From Plotosus lineatus (lineage: Eukaryota; Chordata; Actinopteri; Siluriformes; Plotosidae): a stretch of DNA of 64,000 nt. The notes beneath the pieces are model-generated. The model was given only the letters and a program-made list of their open reading frames with translations. It searched no databases and was not told where the DNA came from. Positions 49,461 to 61,547 of this stretch are shown piece after piece. The stretch is taken from the NCBI GenBank assembly GCA_024760905.1, contig CM045735.1:31345749-31409748 (forward strand), given 5' to 3'. Within the stretch, counting starts at the first letter, position 1. Each line of letters opens with the position of its first letter. The translations under genes were made by a program, and so were the position numbers.

Positions 49461-49878
49461 TCTTCTTTTTTTCCTTTCGGCTTTTCCCTTCAGGGGTCGC
49501 CACAGCGAATGATCTGCCTCCATCTCTCCCTATCCTCTGCATCTTCTTCTCTTACACCAACGACCTTCATGTCCTCCTTCACCACATCCATGAATCGTCT
49601 CTTTGGTCTTCCTCTGGGCCTTCTGCCTGGTAGTTCCAACCTCAGCATCCTACTACCAATATACTCACTATCCCTCCTCTGTACATGTCCAAACCATCTC
49701 AATCTAGCCTCTTTGACTTTGTCTCCAAAACATCTTACATGTACTGTCCCTCTGATGTGCTCATTCCTGATCCTATCCATCCTCGTTACTCCCAGAGAGA
49801 ACCTCAACATTTTCATCTCTGCAACCTCCAGCTCTGCCTCCTGTCTTTTCCCCAGGGCCACTGTTTCTAACCCATACA
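49461..49878 (-). mobile_element. RTE-like LINE, 5' truncated, with target duplication (L7)
   Basis: Minus strand, 418 bp. Encodes the last 125 or so residues of the LINE protein ([20 protein letters not shown] to RWRQIIRCGDP). Bounded by a perfect 18-bp duplication ATATTGTAGAGTTTAAAT at 49443-49460 and 49879-49896. Confidence 0.92.
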
Positions 49879-49999
49879 ATATTGTAGAGTTTAAATACAA
49901 TATGCAAATTAGTCTATGACGTCTCTGGTGCCTCTTTGAATGCGTTTTGGGTTCTTTCCCCTGAAAACAGTTGGGGATGTGCTCGACACTCTGTTCTCA

Positions 50000-50123
50000 T
50001 CCCCTCCAAAGTTGTTCCTGTTTCCGTCATGCCCACATCCGCCGTTTCCCCCGCACGGGTTGAGAAGGAGCCGAGGCGGGCTTGAGATGTGAACTCGCGC
50101 GCGCTGCTCGTCGCTACTTTACG
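50000..50123 (+). promoter_or_regulatory. CpG-rich candidate promoter and non-coding first exon of fam169 gene 2
   Basis: In an otherwise AT-rich, CpG-poor window, 50027-50123 is dense in CG dinucleotides (CCGCCG, ACTCGCGCGCGC, CTCGTCGC) and ends in a good donor, ACG|GTGAGA at 50124. It lies 3.4 kb upstream of the first coding exon of gene 2, which starts 2 nt after an acceptor and therefore needs an upstream exon. The linkage is inferred. Confidence 0.45.
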
Positions 50124-50559
50124 GTGAGAATTCCGATCAAGTCAAATAAACAGAAGCGCTTCGTTTACTACCGACAGTTTCGACACTGATCTATTTATTT
50201 CTATATCTTTTTGTTTTTGCGGGATGAATGAAACAAACTTCCAACTACATCGAGCTTTCGATCCCACTGCATGTGTTTAACTCATGATCTTATTAACAAT
50301 GAGTTTATAATCTTAATACTGAAAGAAGAAAAAAAGAAAAAGAAACAAACAAATGTTTACACAAGTCGGAAAACTTCCGAATTCGAGTTACTCGGAAAAT
50401 ATTTGCTCTCGGAGTATCTGCGTCACTGAAGAGTTTAGGGACCGTGGCTAAAGTTCACGAATAGAACCAAAGTGAACAGTGTTGGCCAGCCAGCAAACGA
50501 ACTAAAACACGCCAAAGTGGCTGATGCCATTGTTTAAATACTGACACATTTACATAGCT

Positions 50560-50760
50560 GATTTGCACGTGTGCCTCCCAGTAAGAAGGTCTTGGGTTCG
50601 AGTCTTGTCCGGTTTTGTACATACTTGTGGGCATTTCCAGGTTTTCTCCCATAATCCAAAGTATGTAGTAGTGGCTCATTGGGTAAAGGCTTCTGGGTTA
50701 TTAATCTATGCTGGCCCTGTGATAGTCTGGTAAGCCTTTCAGGTTTTACCTTCACCCAGT
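50560..50760 (+). mobile_element. SINE-D copy
   Basis: gtgcctcccagtaagaaggtcttgggttcgagtc pattern (box-B-like GGGTTCGAGTC near 50594), then ttttctcccataatccaaag. Decayed tRNA-headed SINE. Confidence 0.5.
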
Positions 50761-51429
50761 ACAGTATTGTTTGAGATGGGGTTACAGGGAAGCTGTGGAC
50801 TCGGGCAGGGGAGACTGGAGTTTGTTGGAACGTTTGAGATTGAAAAAAAAAAAAAAAAAAACGCAAAAACTGCTGAGGTGAGCTGCTGCCCTCTAGGGGC
50901 GGAAAACAACACTCGGTTAGTTTCGTGAACAAGCAGCACCGAGTGTCTGGAGAAAAGCAGAAGCAGAGTCGTGCCAGTATTTGAAGTCGATTTCCCCTAA
51001 AACATCAATCTTGGCTGTATTTTGAGACAAAAACAAAGCATGTTTCAAAGTGCATTGACGCATGGTGTGCACTGCAGGGCAAGATGGATGCTCGAGGCAA
51101 GTTGAAACATGGTGACAGGACAGGGGTGTGGGAACATATTGGAGGCTTGTTGAAACACTGTCCCAGCTAAATCCAACAATCATAATCCTCCATCAAAATT
51201 ATCCTTTCAATCTGTGTCTTAATTTCAGACTCGGCCACGTGGAATAATAATTGGCCAGACCCCACCTGATGTCATGGAAAGAGCAATCATAATAAATCAA
51301 AGGTCATGTTTTGGTGTAGCAATTGACTTTGCCCTACCACACGTCACACTTTTACACTATCTATCTACACTGTCATGAAGATGCGCCATGAGAAGGATCT
51401 TCTCAAGATCAAATTCGAAAACAGTAGAT

Positions 51430-51730
51430 AAAGTCTGTTGGGTTTTTACACCTGAGCCTCACGGCTCATCAGGCCGGTGTTTATCCCAGGTTTCCATAGC
51501 ATGAAGCAACTAGGAGCTCAATTCCCCCTGGATGGGACACTAGTCCATCGCCGGTTACCTTCCCAGTATATTTTTACTGGTACCCATTTATACTGCTGGC
51601 TGAACAGAGGCACACTTGTGGCTGAGGCCTTGCCCAGGGGTCTTGGCACAGTAAGGGTCTCGGTGGGATTCGAACTCACAGCCTCCCGATCATGAGCGCA
51701 GCGCCCTAACCACTACACCACTGGCTCCAC
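51430..51730 (-). mobile_element. SINE-C copy 2
   Basis: Minus-strand counterpart of 13229-13530: head at 51660-51730 (gtgggattcgaactcacagc), tail with ggctcatcaggccggtg and tttccatagcatgaagcaac. Confidence 0.65.
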
Positions 51731-51954
51731 AGTATGATATGCAATTTTTTTAACTAATCGCGGTGGTGGGGCTAGTTGGAACACCTACAGTAGTCTTGGT
51801 TGAATTGTATTATAACCTTCAAGGAAAGCTTTCTTCCAATGCTGCTCTGTGTTTTGATGCCTTTCCACCATAACCAACTTTAGCAGTTTGTGCTACACTA
51901 ACTCTTATCAAGGCTCAGACCAGATGTCCTAGCCCTCACTCCCAATGTGTACCA

Positions 51955-52235
51955 GTGAGCCTTGAGCGCCTGTGACACTCATTCCAGGCTCTTTTTTTGC
52001 CAGTCCATCACCAATATAGACACACAACCACTCGCATTCACACCTCAAGGCATTGTGGGACAGCCAATTATCTACATAATGTACATATTTCTGGACTGTA
52101 GAAGGAAACCAGACCATTTTGTGGAAACCAGCATAAAGAGAACATGACCCAACAAAGAAAGGCCCTTGATGTGCACCGGGCTTTACCCCAAGACCTTCTT
52201 CCTGTGAGACAGAAGTGCTAACCACTACGCTGCCC
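51955..52235 (-). mobile_element. SINE-D copy (decayed)
   Basis: Ends at 52190-52235 with a tRNA-like reversed head (agaagtgctaaccactacgctgccc) and contains atttctggactgtagaagga. Confidence 0.5.
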
Positions 52236-52864
52236 CAAGCTTGCATTTAATGCTAGTACACCACGTTTACAGCTGGAGATTAATTTAGTATCTGGATGAT
52301 GTACTTTTTTTTTTTTTTTTTTTTTAAGTGTAATGTAAAACTGTTTTATTGCTTCACTTGGCAAATGCCCGAGGGAGGAAAAAAAAAAGACTGAAGCTGT
52401 TCATTATATGAGGGGGTCATTCCATTTGGTGTAAATGATTTAATGCAAAAAAAAAAAAAAAATTTCAACTGACCTTCAAAACTCCAGGAACCTCATTAAC
52501 AACTACACAGGAAGTTTTTCAAGTATGATGAATAGGCATATAAACAGCAAAAACTAGTTTAACAGGATTCCTGACCAGGTTACAGAAGTACATTTGTAAT
52601 CCTAACCATGAGCTGTTCATCATATGTTTGCATACTAATGCTAAACTGAGGACTTCAGTAAGCCGAACTGTTGGTGTTGGATAATGTATGTCATGTGTAC
52701 AATGTGAGTACTGTATATTGGTTTGTTTTAAATAGAACGTTTCATTTGAAATGTAAGGACTATAATTAGAAAAAATGTTAGTTTGTCAAACTGTCAAATT
52801 TACTTCTGAATGTTTTCTTCTCGGATGATCAGGCTGTAGATCAAACAAGGAGTCAATTTTAATA

Positions 52865-53214
52865 TTTCTTCTTTTCTTTTCGGCCTCTTCCCATTCTCGA
52901 GAGTTGCCACAGCGAATCATCTTATTCGCACATTTTGATTTGGTATAGGTTTTTACGTCGGATGCACTTCCTGTCTGGATGCACTTTAGCAAGGGATAGA
53001 AACACGCTGACCGCTTTGCAGCTACTCTTTACGAAAGTCAGCAATGGTTCTTTTACATGAACCTCTCACCATAGACAGCGAGAGACATGACCCGCCTTTG
53101 ATAACCCAGTTTGCTGCACTGGGTGGGACAGTGACAACCCTGTGGGAACTCGAACCCCCAACCTTAGGATCAGCGATCCTGCGCCCTATCCACTAGACCA
53201 TCACTGCCCCAAAA
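52865..53214 (-). mobile_element. SINE-A copy 5, full length with target duplication
   Basis: Minus strand, 350 bp. Head at 53140-53210 (ctagtggatagggcgcagga in reverse), tail at 52870-52920. Perfect 15-bp duplication GAGTCAATTTTAATA at 52850-52864 and 53215-53229. Located in the intron just before gene 2 coding exon 1. Confidence 0.9.
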
Positions 53215-53480
53215 GAGTCAATTTTAATAAGCTGCATTAATAGATTGAAATTTGGATATTCTTCTGTAACTTTTCAATGGAGACATTTTCAGTGGCTGTT
53301 CAAGTCAAGCCTCATCACGTGGTGTGGTTTTTTTTAGTTTCTGTTTTGACTTCACGAACCGCCTCCAACCTTTTTAAAAATGCGTCATCAACCATCTAGA
53401 AATTTGTATTTCATTGGAAGCATAGGCCTATTCGAAGGTGATCTCTGACTAATCTTTCAACCTTTTCTAGGTGTGCAGGG

Positions 53481-53615
53481 ATGGGCTTCCCTGTGGATGT
53501 GCTGGAAACCAAGAGTCATGAAGAGCTCAAGTGCTCAGCTGATATCTACACAGAGAAGCTGCTTTACAGTGACCCTGACCATGCTGATTATTTCACACTG
53601 CCCAACGAAGAGAAG
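53481..53615 (+). CDS. fam169 gene 2, coding exon 1
   Basis: ATG at 53481 after acceptor GTGTGCAG|gg; donor AGAAG|GTATTA. It reads [17 protein letters not shown], then LLYSDPDHADYFTLPNEEK. The start MGFPVDVLE...SHEEL is closer to the remembered human start (MAFPVDMLE..SHEEL) than the gene 1 version. Confidence 0.85.
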
Positions 53616-54866
53616 GTATTATTGATCATAGCCATCACTTTTGGAGCTTCATTAGGTGGAATGCTATGCTGATTAGCCTACAATATGATGTGCACCTGCC
53701 CAGGCAGTATGCAATTGATGGTATTATGCTTTTCGCCAACTTTGCTTGCTAATTAGTAAGATCTTGAAGTCTTGTCATTTTAAAAATCATGTTATTGGTG
53801 ACCTCCCATGTGCTCAAGGTTTAAAAAACCTTGGCGCACATGGAACTTCATTCGAGATAAATAGCAGCATACCTCCAGATAAATAGCAACCTTAAGGACT
53901 TCAAGAGTAAGAGTATGCATTCTTGATTTAAGGTGACCCCACAGAACAAAATCACAAGGTGCGAAGTAATGGCAATGGGCTGGCCAACCAACAACATAAC
54001 ACACCAGGATCAGTACTTTCAATAATCTTCCAGCTGTACTGTAGCATCATCTTGGTAACTTAAACACTTTGAGCTTGAAGAACTGTGTGGTTACTCTCCA
54101 AGCTCAAGTGTTTAAGTAAGGTTTGGGCTACCAACAGTTCTTAGCACTTAGCTCCTGCCTCAGTAAGTTTCATGTGTGCAGATAATGATGAATAAAAACT
54201 CTATTGAATGAAGTTTCACATATGAAAATCATAATTATTCCTATTTCTTTGAGTTTCTAAAATGTGGGAGGTTTTTGTGGGTCACCCTGTGTAACCCCAG
54301 GGAAGACTGATTGTCCAGTGGCTAGAATGGTTGCATCTCATCACGCCAGTTCTGGGTAAGAACTGGGCGCTTGACTGTCGAGTCTCTCTGCATACACTTT
54401 CCTGTGTGGGTTTCTTTTAAGATGCAAGAAGCCCCTAGTTGTTGATGTGTTAGTAGCTGTCTGTCTCTTTGAAAGTTTGCTCATCTACTGGAGAGCTACA
54501 ACAAAAACATTTAGGGCAGCACAGTGGTGTAGTAAGGTCCTGGGTTCAATTCCCAGGCTCTACGAGGGAGTTTCTATTTTAAGTTTGCATGTTGTCTCTG
54601 TCCTTTTATTTGCTTCCTTGACAGTTCATGCACATTAAACTAATTGGGTGCCTCTAGGTACAAATGTGTGTTGGCTGTGCATTGGATTGGTGAGCAGTTC
54701 AGGGTGTACCCTGCCTTTACCCAGAGTAGACAACTGCTCATCTTTTGTCCCGACCCTATTAGCATAAAGCAATTTGGCAAAGGAATAAATGTATAGCTAT
54801 GCATGAGCAGGACCAAATCATAGCTACTACAATCCAATTGCTTCAGCCAATTAGTCAGTCAGGGTT

Positions 54867-54897
<31 letters not shown>

Positions 54898-57800
54898 CCC
54901 ATGCAGACACGGCACAAAAGATGAGCAGTTGTTTTTAATCTATGAGGATTTCCCTCTTGAACTGTGGAAGTGTATACAGAGAGAGATTCTTGGAAGATCT
55001 TCTGGGCATATGGCCTACCTCATGTGATGGTTCAAAGCATCAAGAGCTATCAACAGTGTTTTTTTTCTGCCCTGTTGGCATCAGCCACCTTGGCAAGGGT
55101 ATATCATGTCCTTACTGCTCTTCAGCCTGTTGATTGACTGAATTCCATGTCATACTAATGATGGACCTTGTCGTCTTCTCCTGAAGACCTAGATCACACC
55201 GATGTCGACCTATTTTATTGTTCTCATGAAGAGATGCAAGAAAAACATGGTGACTCTAGAAGTCTGCATTGCAGATATGTGTTAACATAAATGGTAAGAA
55301 GCTAAGCATCTATTCAAACCTTGTCAAGATCAAGAAAGAGCAGCTCCCTTATGCGGACCAGTTCACATATGTGAGAACTTATGGAAGAACCAAAAATGAC
55401 AAACAAAATTTCCTCAAAAACAAGAACCCTCGGCAATGTGCCTTATTTTCCCAATGCAGTACCCACACCAAACTGAAACTCTACAAGAGCTGTCAACTCG
55501 TGTATTTGATCTAGCAAATGGCAGAGCAGTGTTTGATAAAGCTGTTTTCATTTTACCCTAAGAACCTTTTGAAGGATATTATCTCCAATGGAGATCTTGT
55601 AAGGCAGTGCAAAATGGACTCCACAGACTCAATAATTTTGTGACGACATTTGAAAAGGATTGGGCATGCCATCAGGCAAGAGCAGGAATCTCTTTTGTAG
55701 ACTGGCCTTCATCGGACACCTCATGGGAAGAAAAAGATTATGGTCTAAAAACATGTGAGGGCATAGAGTGGAAGCCAAGATAACAGCCATGGGCAAGAAC
55801 TGGAATGAAATATGGAAGATGACAGAAGACTGGCAGTAGTAGAGGAACCTTATTGGTGCCCCATGTGCCACAGGGCATGATGGGTAGTAAGTAATTACTG
55901 AGCCTTATGTTTCTGTTGCAGAACAAATGACTGATAATTCCCAAAAGCTAAGCCGTACTTTCTTCCTGGAAACCACTACATAATATATCTTAACCTACTT
56001 CAATAAATTAACATCTAAAATTTAAACACCATTATTATATTATATCCTCACATTAGTGCAGGATGGGCGCGTTGTTTTAATTTAACCACTCAAGGTCTAA
56101 AGAAAGAGATGGACAATACCAGTGCAGTACTGTTTACAGGGAACTATAAATCCATCTGTACTAATCATTTATTAAAGGGTAAGGGTTAGTCATGCCACAG
56201 CTTAATGTAGACTTGGTGTAGTTCTCATCACCCACTCATCTGGCAATCGTCTTCATCTTTCTTGGGTCACGGGCCACACTGGCCGAAAGTGGGTTGCATC
56301 CTGCACTGCTCGACAGACCATCTCAAGGCTAAAACACACCCAACCATTCACACTCCAATCCATATCTGTGGGCAATTTGTGGGATGTGGGAACAGTTAGT
56401 CTAATGTGCATGTCTTTGGACTGTAGGAGAAAACCTGTACAAACACAGGGAGGACATGCGCAGCACTTTTATAATAGACATTCAGAGATTATTCGGCCCT
56501 CAGTGAAAATAAGCTTGACTCCTGTAATCACCAACAAAATCATTCATTTATTTTCTGTACCGCATAATCCTTATTAGGGTCATTGGGAGGCTGGTTCTCT
56601 TCTTAGCCGACTCTGTGCGAGGGAAGAGTGCATCTTGAACAGCTCACCAGGCCGTCACAGGGCAGAAACATGCTGATGGCTATGCAGAATACTCTTGATG
56701 AAAATTAGCAGTGGTTCTTTTACACCCTCTCAATATAGACAATGAGAGATCTGGCCGACCTTTGATAACCCAGTTACTCTGGGTGAGGGCAGGATGCACC
56801 GTGGACAGCTCTCCAGGCTATCACCAAGCCTGACAAAATCATATGAACCAAATAAAATTATAGAAGAGCAACAGACAATGCAACAGCGGAAGGCTTGATG
56901 ACTTTTAAATTGATTGATCAATTAGTACATAATCCACTACAGGCTGAGTGCCCTAAAAGTAATAGTTTGTGTGGTTAGAATTCTGGGTATTAAATTTGTT
57001 TATTTTATAATTGGGGTAAGATGAGCATTGGTTTACATCGTGGTTAGCATACCAACCTGAGATATGAGACAACTGGTCGTTCAGGGCATTTTTGTGATTT
57101 CCACCCACAGTCCAAAGACATGAATTAGTCATTTTCAAATTGGCCATTTCAAATTACCCCTAGGTGTAAATGTGATAGTAAATGGTTAAGTGTTATCCCT
57201 GTGATTGACAGGCAAGGTGTTTGGGGTGTACCCAGTTGCCCTTCTCTCCAACCACCTCGCAACTCTAGTCAGATGAAGAATTTCTGCAAATAAAATAATG
57301 AATTTAAAAGTTAATGCTGACTCATCCACTCACTGTAAATGTTTTTATTATTTCAGGTACAGCTCAACTCGTGCAATGTGGGCCCTATTCCTCTGTATGG
57401 AGTTAACTCCCAGCACAATGTCTTGGCTCTGTTCACCCCACAGGACCCTTACACAGGTCATAACCTGCTCAGTTCTTTTGTATTAAACCATAGTTCCCAT
57501 GTAATTTCAGGTAAAAACTGAGAAAACACTTGTTTATAATTCAACAGTATACATAATTAAGCCCCAGATGTATAATTGGATTTTATTGGCTGAACATAGA
57601 GATTCAGTAATAAAGCAGATATGTTAAATTCTGATTAGACCACTTTTTTTTAAGCAGATGGAAAAATATACAGTTGTTTCATAAGTGATGCTTTAGTTGA
57701 TTGTACTGTGTCATGATTTTATGATGGGTATGATGATCTCAGACAATAACTTGCTGGCAACAGTGTAAAGATGATGTCTCACATGGAGTCATTCTCGCCC

Positions 57801-60136
57801 ATTTTGTTTATTTCACTCAATTAACATGCTGCGTCTAATTAACTAAATAGCCTACCAAACATTTATATATTGCGTCAGCCGTTACTTTTTAGTTCTGGGC
57901 AACAAACTGTAGTTTTCTGTTTTGAAATTGTATGTTGCCAATTGTATTAACAATTATTAAAAGGACACGTACTATACATTTGCAAAACAACATAATTTGT
58001 GATCTTAGTGAATGGCATATTTTTATTTGGAAGGATTCATATCTTTTTGTCTGTAGAGGGGAAAAAATGCATTGATCTATTTCGAGTAATATTTTTCAGC
58101 TATGGCTTTGCAAAAGACTTATTTAAATATGAAAGTGACCAATGGAATGGTAGTGGTGGCTCAGTGATTAAAGTTCTGGGTTATTCACCAGATCGAGAGT
58201 TCAAGTCCCAGTGCCACCAAGTTGCCATTCTTGGGCCCTTGCGCAAGGCCTTTCACCCTCAATTGCGTAGTGTATAACAATGATAAATGCAAGTTACTCT
58301 GGATAAGAGCATCTGCCAAATTCTGAAGTGTATATGTAAGAATTCGCTACATCAGGGGTTTCTCATCATGTACATGGCTAGCTAACTTCCAGAAGACTTT
58401 GGCTTCAACCCTAATCATGCCCAACCGACCATGTGATTATTGCCATAAGTTCTTGAACCAGCCAGCACGAAGCTAACTTTCCAGGAACAGGGTTGGAGAC
58501 TCTGGGGCTTGGCTGTACTACAATATATAGTAAAAGGTGTTCGACACTTCAACATTGCATCCGTATTGGGACTTCCCCAGACGGTTGCCTGAAATTTCGA
58601 AGGGTGCAATTGAGTAAATCATATTTTTGTAGTGTATCATTAAAATCTATGAGGCCCAAATCTATTCCATATGCATAAATTCGGCATTACATGGTCAACT
58701 TGCAATAACGATTTTTCATCAACTCACAACAGATGACCACCAACAATTAAGTTGGTGCTAGATAGTCACCATAAAAGTTCACCATGTAATGCTGACTTAG
58801 GCATGTCGTGTAAAGGTTTGAGTGGAAGAGCTGGGGAATCCTGACAGACTTCACTGAAAGTCTTTAAGATCAACTGGAACCCCAACTGCACCCCAGGTCT
58901 CCTCACCCAACATCAGTGTCTGTCCTTACTAATGCTGTTGTGGCTGAATGGACTGACTTCAACACAGCCACTTTCTCAAATCTAGTTAAATGTCTTTTCC
59001 ACTGCATATGAAAGTAATAGTTATTTGTAGACAAGCCTTTAATCATATAACGTACTATAGGTTTTAACTTTTGAATCTTGGCTTTTGAGTGTAATTTTGG
59101 GAAATTAGACATTTCATGAATTTTGACTCACTTTTCTCTTTTATCACACTATTTTTTCTTATTCTAGTTGTGGCTTTGTATTTGAACGGTCAGTGGTACA
59201 CTGTGGAGGATATCCTGAAAACAGCAAAACCGGGACGAGAAGGCCTTATTGAGGTAGCAGATTGCTTGCGCTTGAATGATAATCTGAATGACTTTCTTTG
59301 GCCTCCATTCAAAGATGACTCTTTTCCCACTGTCTTTAAGCAATTAAATTGTTCTTTTGTATAAGTAAGTTCTGTTGACTTATTACATTCACTAATGGGA
59401 CAGGATATGAGATTGATCATGTGATAACTCAAAACTAATACATAGATTGCCGCAAAATTTTAAACAAATTTGTGTCTTGGGCCAGCAGAGAAGGTATTAA
59501 AATTTGAGCATGATCCAAAGCTGGATCTGGACCGGGACAGTTTTGAAGGAGTTTTTTTTTTTTTTAACATTGCACGAAGCGTAAGGAGGTGATAATCAGC
59601 CAGAATGCAATGAGAGAAAAAAATACAGAGCTAAAAAAAAAAAATTGAACAGGCTACAAAGGGTCATCATAATTCTACATCATCTTCCAATCTAACATGT
59701 TTTTAACAGACATTTAACAGACAAGATAGCACTGCTTTGGTGGGGGTTTGCACTCTGAGTGCATCTCTAGTTTTATGAGATCTAAATATTTGTTAAATAA
59801 CATCTTTGAAGAACTAACATGGGTTTCTGCCCACCTGATTTCGTGTCATGTGCATTAAAACAAAATTATGCACATAAATTGTATAAATAAATTTTAAAAA
59901 ATGTGTGGCTGTTTAAGACCAGAGTATGTGCAAAAATTTGACTGTTTTTCTTTACCATTTCTAGGTGAGGTCTGTGGTTGAGAGGATTGTCCTGTTTATC
60001 CTAAATAGCATTATTTATCGCACTCATGACATGGGTAGTGGAGAGATGCCGTTCCTGTGCCACAGTGAAAACGACTACGCTAAAATCCTCTGGAAGAATG
60101 GCCATGCTGTAGGCTTCTATTCAGTAAAATTGAAAG
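53481..60136 (+). CDS. FAM169-like gene 2, first four coding exons (partial, 3' part not in window)
   Basis: Exons 53481-53615, 57357-57456, 59168-59253 and 59965-60136 encode 164 residues plus one base. Lengths (135, 100, 86, 172 nt) and phases equal those of gene 1 exactly. There are no stops and all splice sites are GT-AG. Protein identity to gene 1 is about 60 percent in exon 1 and 79 percent in exon 4. It is a tandem duplicate in the same orientation, with open frames that suggest it is or recently was functional. The next exon, carrying the acetyl-CoA loop, was not found in 60137-64000, which is transposon sequence, so it is either beyond the window or lost. A retrocopy is excluded by the introns. 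Confidence 0.82.
53616..54511 (+). other. Intron of gene 2 without assigned element
   Basis: 53790-54060 may be an old transposon remnant (tggcgcacatggaacttcat, cccacagaacaaaatc), but I cannot assign it. Confidence 0.35.
54512..54760 (+). mobile_element. SINE-D copy with recognisable head
   Basis: Starts agggcagcacagtggtgtag, box-B-like CTGGGTTCAATTCCCAGG, then agtttgcatgttgtctctg and a body ending cagttcagggtgtaccctgc. Typical fish tRNA-SINE layout. Confidence 0.6.
54990..55890 (+). mobile_element. Decayed LINE RT C-terminus
   Basis: Plus strand. Around 55268-55400 it reads ICVNINGKKLSIYSN...ADQFTYVRTYGR, and around 55655-55885 the pattern RIGHAIRQ...GKKK...AMGKNWNEIWKMTEDW...GAPCATGHDG, over three frames. 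This is the recurrent end of LINE reverse transcriptases (IGH.LR...GKRKRGRPK.TWRR). It belongs to a third LINE family, heavily mutated. Confidence 0.55.
56240..56470 (-). mobile_element. SINE-D body fragment
   Basis: Contains catgtctttggactgtagga and gtgggcaatttgtgggatg. Confidence 0.45.
56530..56790 (-). mobile_element. SINE-B copy 3
   Basis: Tail attcatttattttctgtacc, gcataatccttattagggtc at 56540-56580, then the shared body (cagaaacatgctgatggcta, atagacaatgagagatct). The head is decayed. Confidence 0.6.
57010..57260 (+). mobile_element. SINE-D body fragment
   Basis: tttccacccacagtccaaag, attacccctaggtgtaaatg, gtttggggtgtacccag. Confidence 0.45.
57357..57456 (+). CDS. fam169 gene 2, coding exon 2
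   Basis: Acceptor TTATTTCAG, donor CACAG|GTCATA. It encodes VQLNSCNVGPIPLYGVNSQH then [13 protein letters not shown]. Same 100-nt length and phase as gene 1 exon 2. Confidence 0.85.
57457..59167 (+). other. Intron of gene 2 between coding exons 2 and 3
   Basis: Apart from the SINE at 58145-58325, no element was recognised. Confidence 0.4.
58145..58325 (+). mobile_element. SINE-E copy
   Basis: Head ggtagtggtggctcagtgat, box-B-like GAGAGTTCAAGTCCCAG, body ttgggcccttgcgcaaggcc and end ctctggataagagcatctgc. This matches a SINE type common in teleost fishes as I remember it, and is one of the better taxonomic hints here. Confidence 0.65.
59168..59253 (+). CDS. fam169 gene 2, coding exon 3
   Basis: Acceptor TTATTCTAG, donor GAG|GTAGCA. 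It encodes VVALYLNGQWYTVEDILKTA then KPGREGLIE. 86 nt, same phase as gene 1 exon 3. Confidence 0.85.
59965..60136 (+). CDS. fam169 gene 2, coding exon 4
   Basis: Acceptor CATTTCTAG, donor GAAAG|GTTTGT (weaker than in gene 1). It encodes [40 protein letters not shown] and [14 protein letters not shown]. The core is the best conserved part between the two genes. Confidence 0.86.
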
Positions 60137-60159
60137 GTTTGTTTATCATTTGACGAATT

Positions 60160-61378
60160 TTCCATGATACGAGCTTCGATCTCACCAAAAATCTGCCTCA
60201 TCCAACGAGCAAAATTTTGATTTATGAGCCCTGCTGGAGAAATGGCTTTTCCAGGCCGATTGGCCTTGTATTCTTTCGCATGTATTCCTCCACGCTCCGA
60301 GAACGCCTTGTACAGCGCTTCTCAATTATTTTCTGTGATGCCCCTATAGAAAGAAACAAAAACATTTCACGCACCCGGCAGTGCCCCGCGCGCGACTATG
60401 GTGTTTACTGCACTTCATATTGTTTGCTTGGTGCGTGTTCCCTACACCATAGGGAACACAGTGAGAGCGCCATTGCCACCCCCTGTAGAGAATGTGCAAT
60501 TATACTTAATCCTAGTACAGTATGGCAAAAAAGCATGTTCCCCAGGGTCATATGCGCCCCCCCTGCATTAAACCATGCTCTTCAATGGGGGCGTGCCCCA
60601 CTATTTGAGAAGCACTGGCCTTGTGGGAGCTCACCATGAGCTTTTCCTTGCTGGCATTCGTAGCGTGCACATGCACAAAATTCTCTTACTCCTTCTGTTA
60701 CGCACTACCTCATGCCTGCCTATGTGACATCTTTGCCGCAGTCGATGATCGGAAGGGTTAGTTGACTTATTGTTTATTCTTGTATTATTATTATTATTAT
60801 TTATTCATTATTATTAATGTTAATGTACATGTATTATTACGAAATATTTGATGTTACATGTTCATCTTTAATATATTAGACCAAATATGTGTTTTTGTTT
60901 GTAAAATCTAGTAATAATTAAGTAAAAATGTAAAATTTTGTACTGTGATATTATGAATAAATAAAGCACTTAGGCTCCTTACCAGAAACTAGAGAATATG
61001 CAGGGTGTTGGAGTGGCATCATGAGGCTTAAATAATAATTTAAAACACACTAAAAAATGTATTTCACAATTCAGGCAATCACGTTGATAATTTGTGCGTA
61101 AAGGAGAAATAAAGAGGTGTGTACATAATCTGCAACCAATCAACAGGAGGGAGAAACAAAAGCTCTCAGCCATTGGCTAAATTTGAATCACGTGCCAGTT
61201 ACTTCCGGGTTTGTCGCCAATTCGCGAGTATACGGGGGCACAAGCGCTGAACCGCAAATGGTCAAGGGCCTACTGTATTTCCTATGGGAATTTTTGTTTT
61301 ATCTAATGAACATTTTGACATAGGAGCTTGCCCTCGGAACGGATTAATTTTGTAAGTCATGGTATCACTGTACTGTAT
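60160..61378. mobile_element. Composite MITE region after gene 2 coding exon 4
   Basis: Left part cgagcttcgatctcaccaaa and right part gcttgccctcggaacggatt, ttgtaagtcatggtatcact look like two ends of one MITE related to MITE-A. Another end (gcaaatggtcaagggcct, 61254-61275) and a hAT MITE (60313-60617) are nested. Borders are approximate. Confidence 0.4.
60313..60617. mobile_element. Small hAT MITE
   Basis: 305 bp, ends CAGCGCTTCTCAATTATTTT and the reverse complement of CAGTGCTTCTCAAATAGT, 8-bp duplication GCCTTGTA (60305-60312) and GCCTTGTG (60618-60625). Same terminal family as the BED-finger hAT at 19112-20286. No coding capacity. Confidence 0.82.
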
Positions 61379-61547
61379 ATTGGGTTCAGTGGAGGCATTT
61401 CTGTGTTAGAGAGGAGCAATGTTCCCTCTAAGCTGCATGCTTGCGCAATCGTGCACTGCTTGCACATCCTCAGCACACAAGAAAATTTGTGCAGCGCATA
61501 AAATAAAATTCAACAAAAATGTATTAATTAAAATCCAACGTTATACC

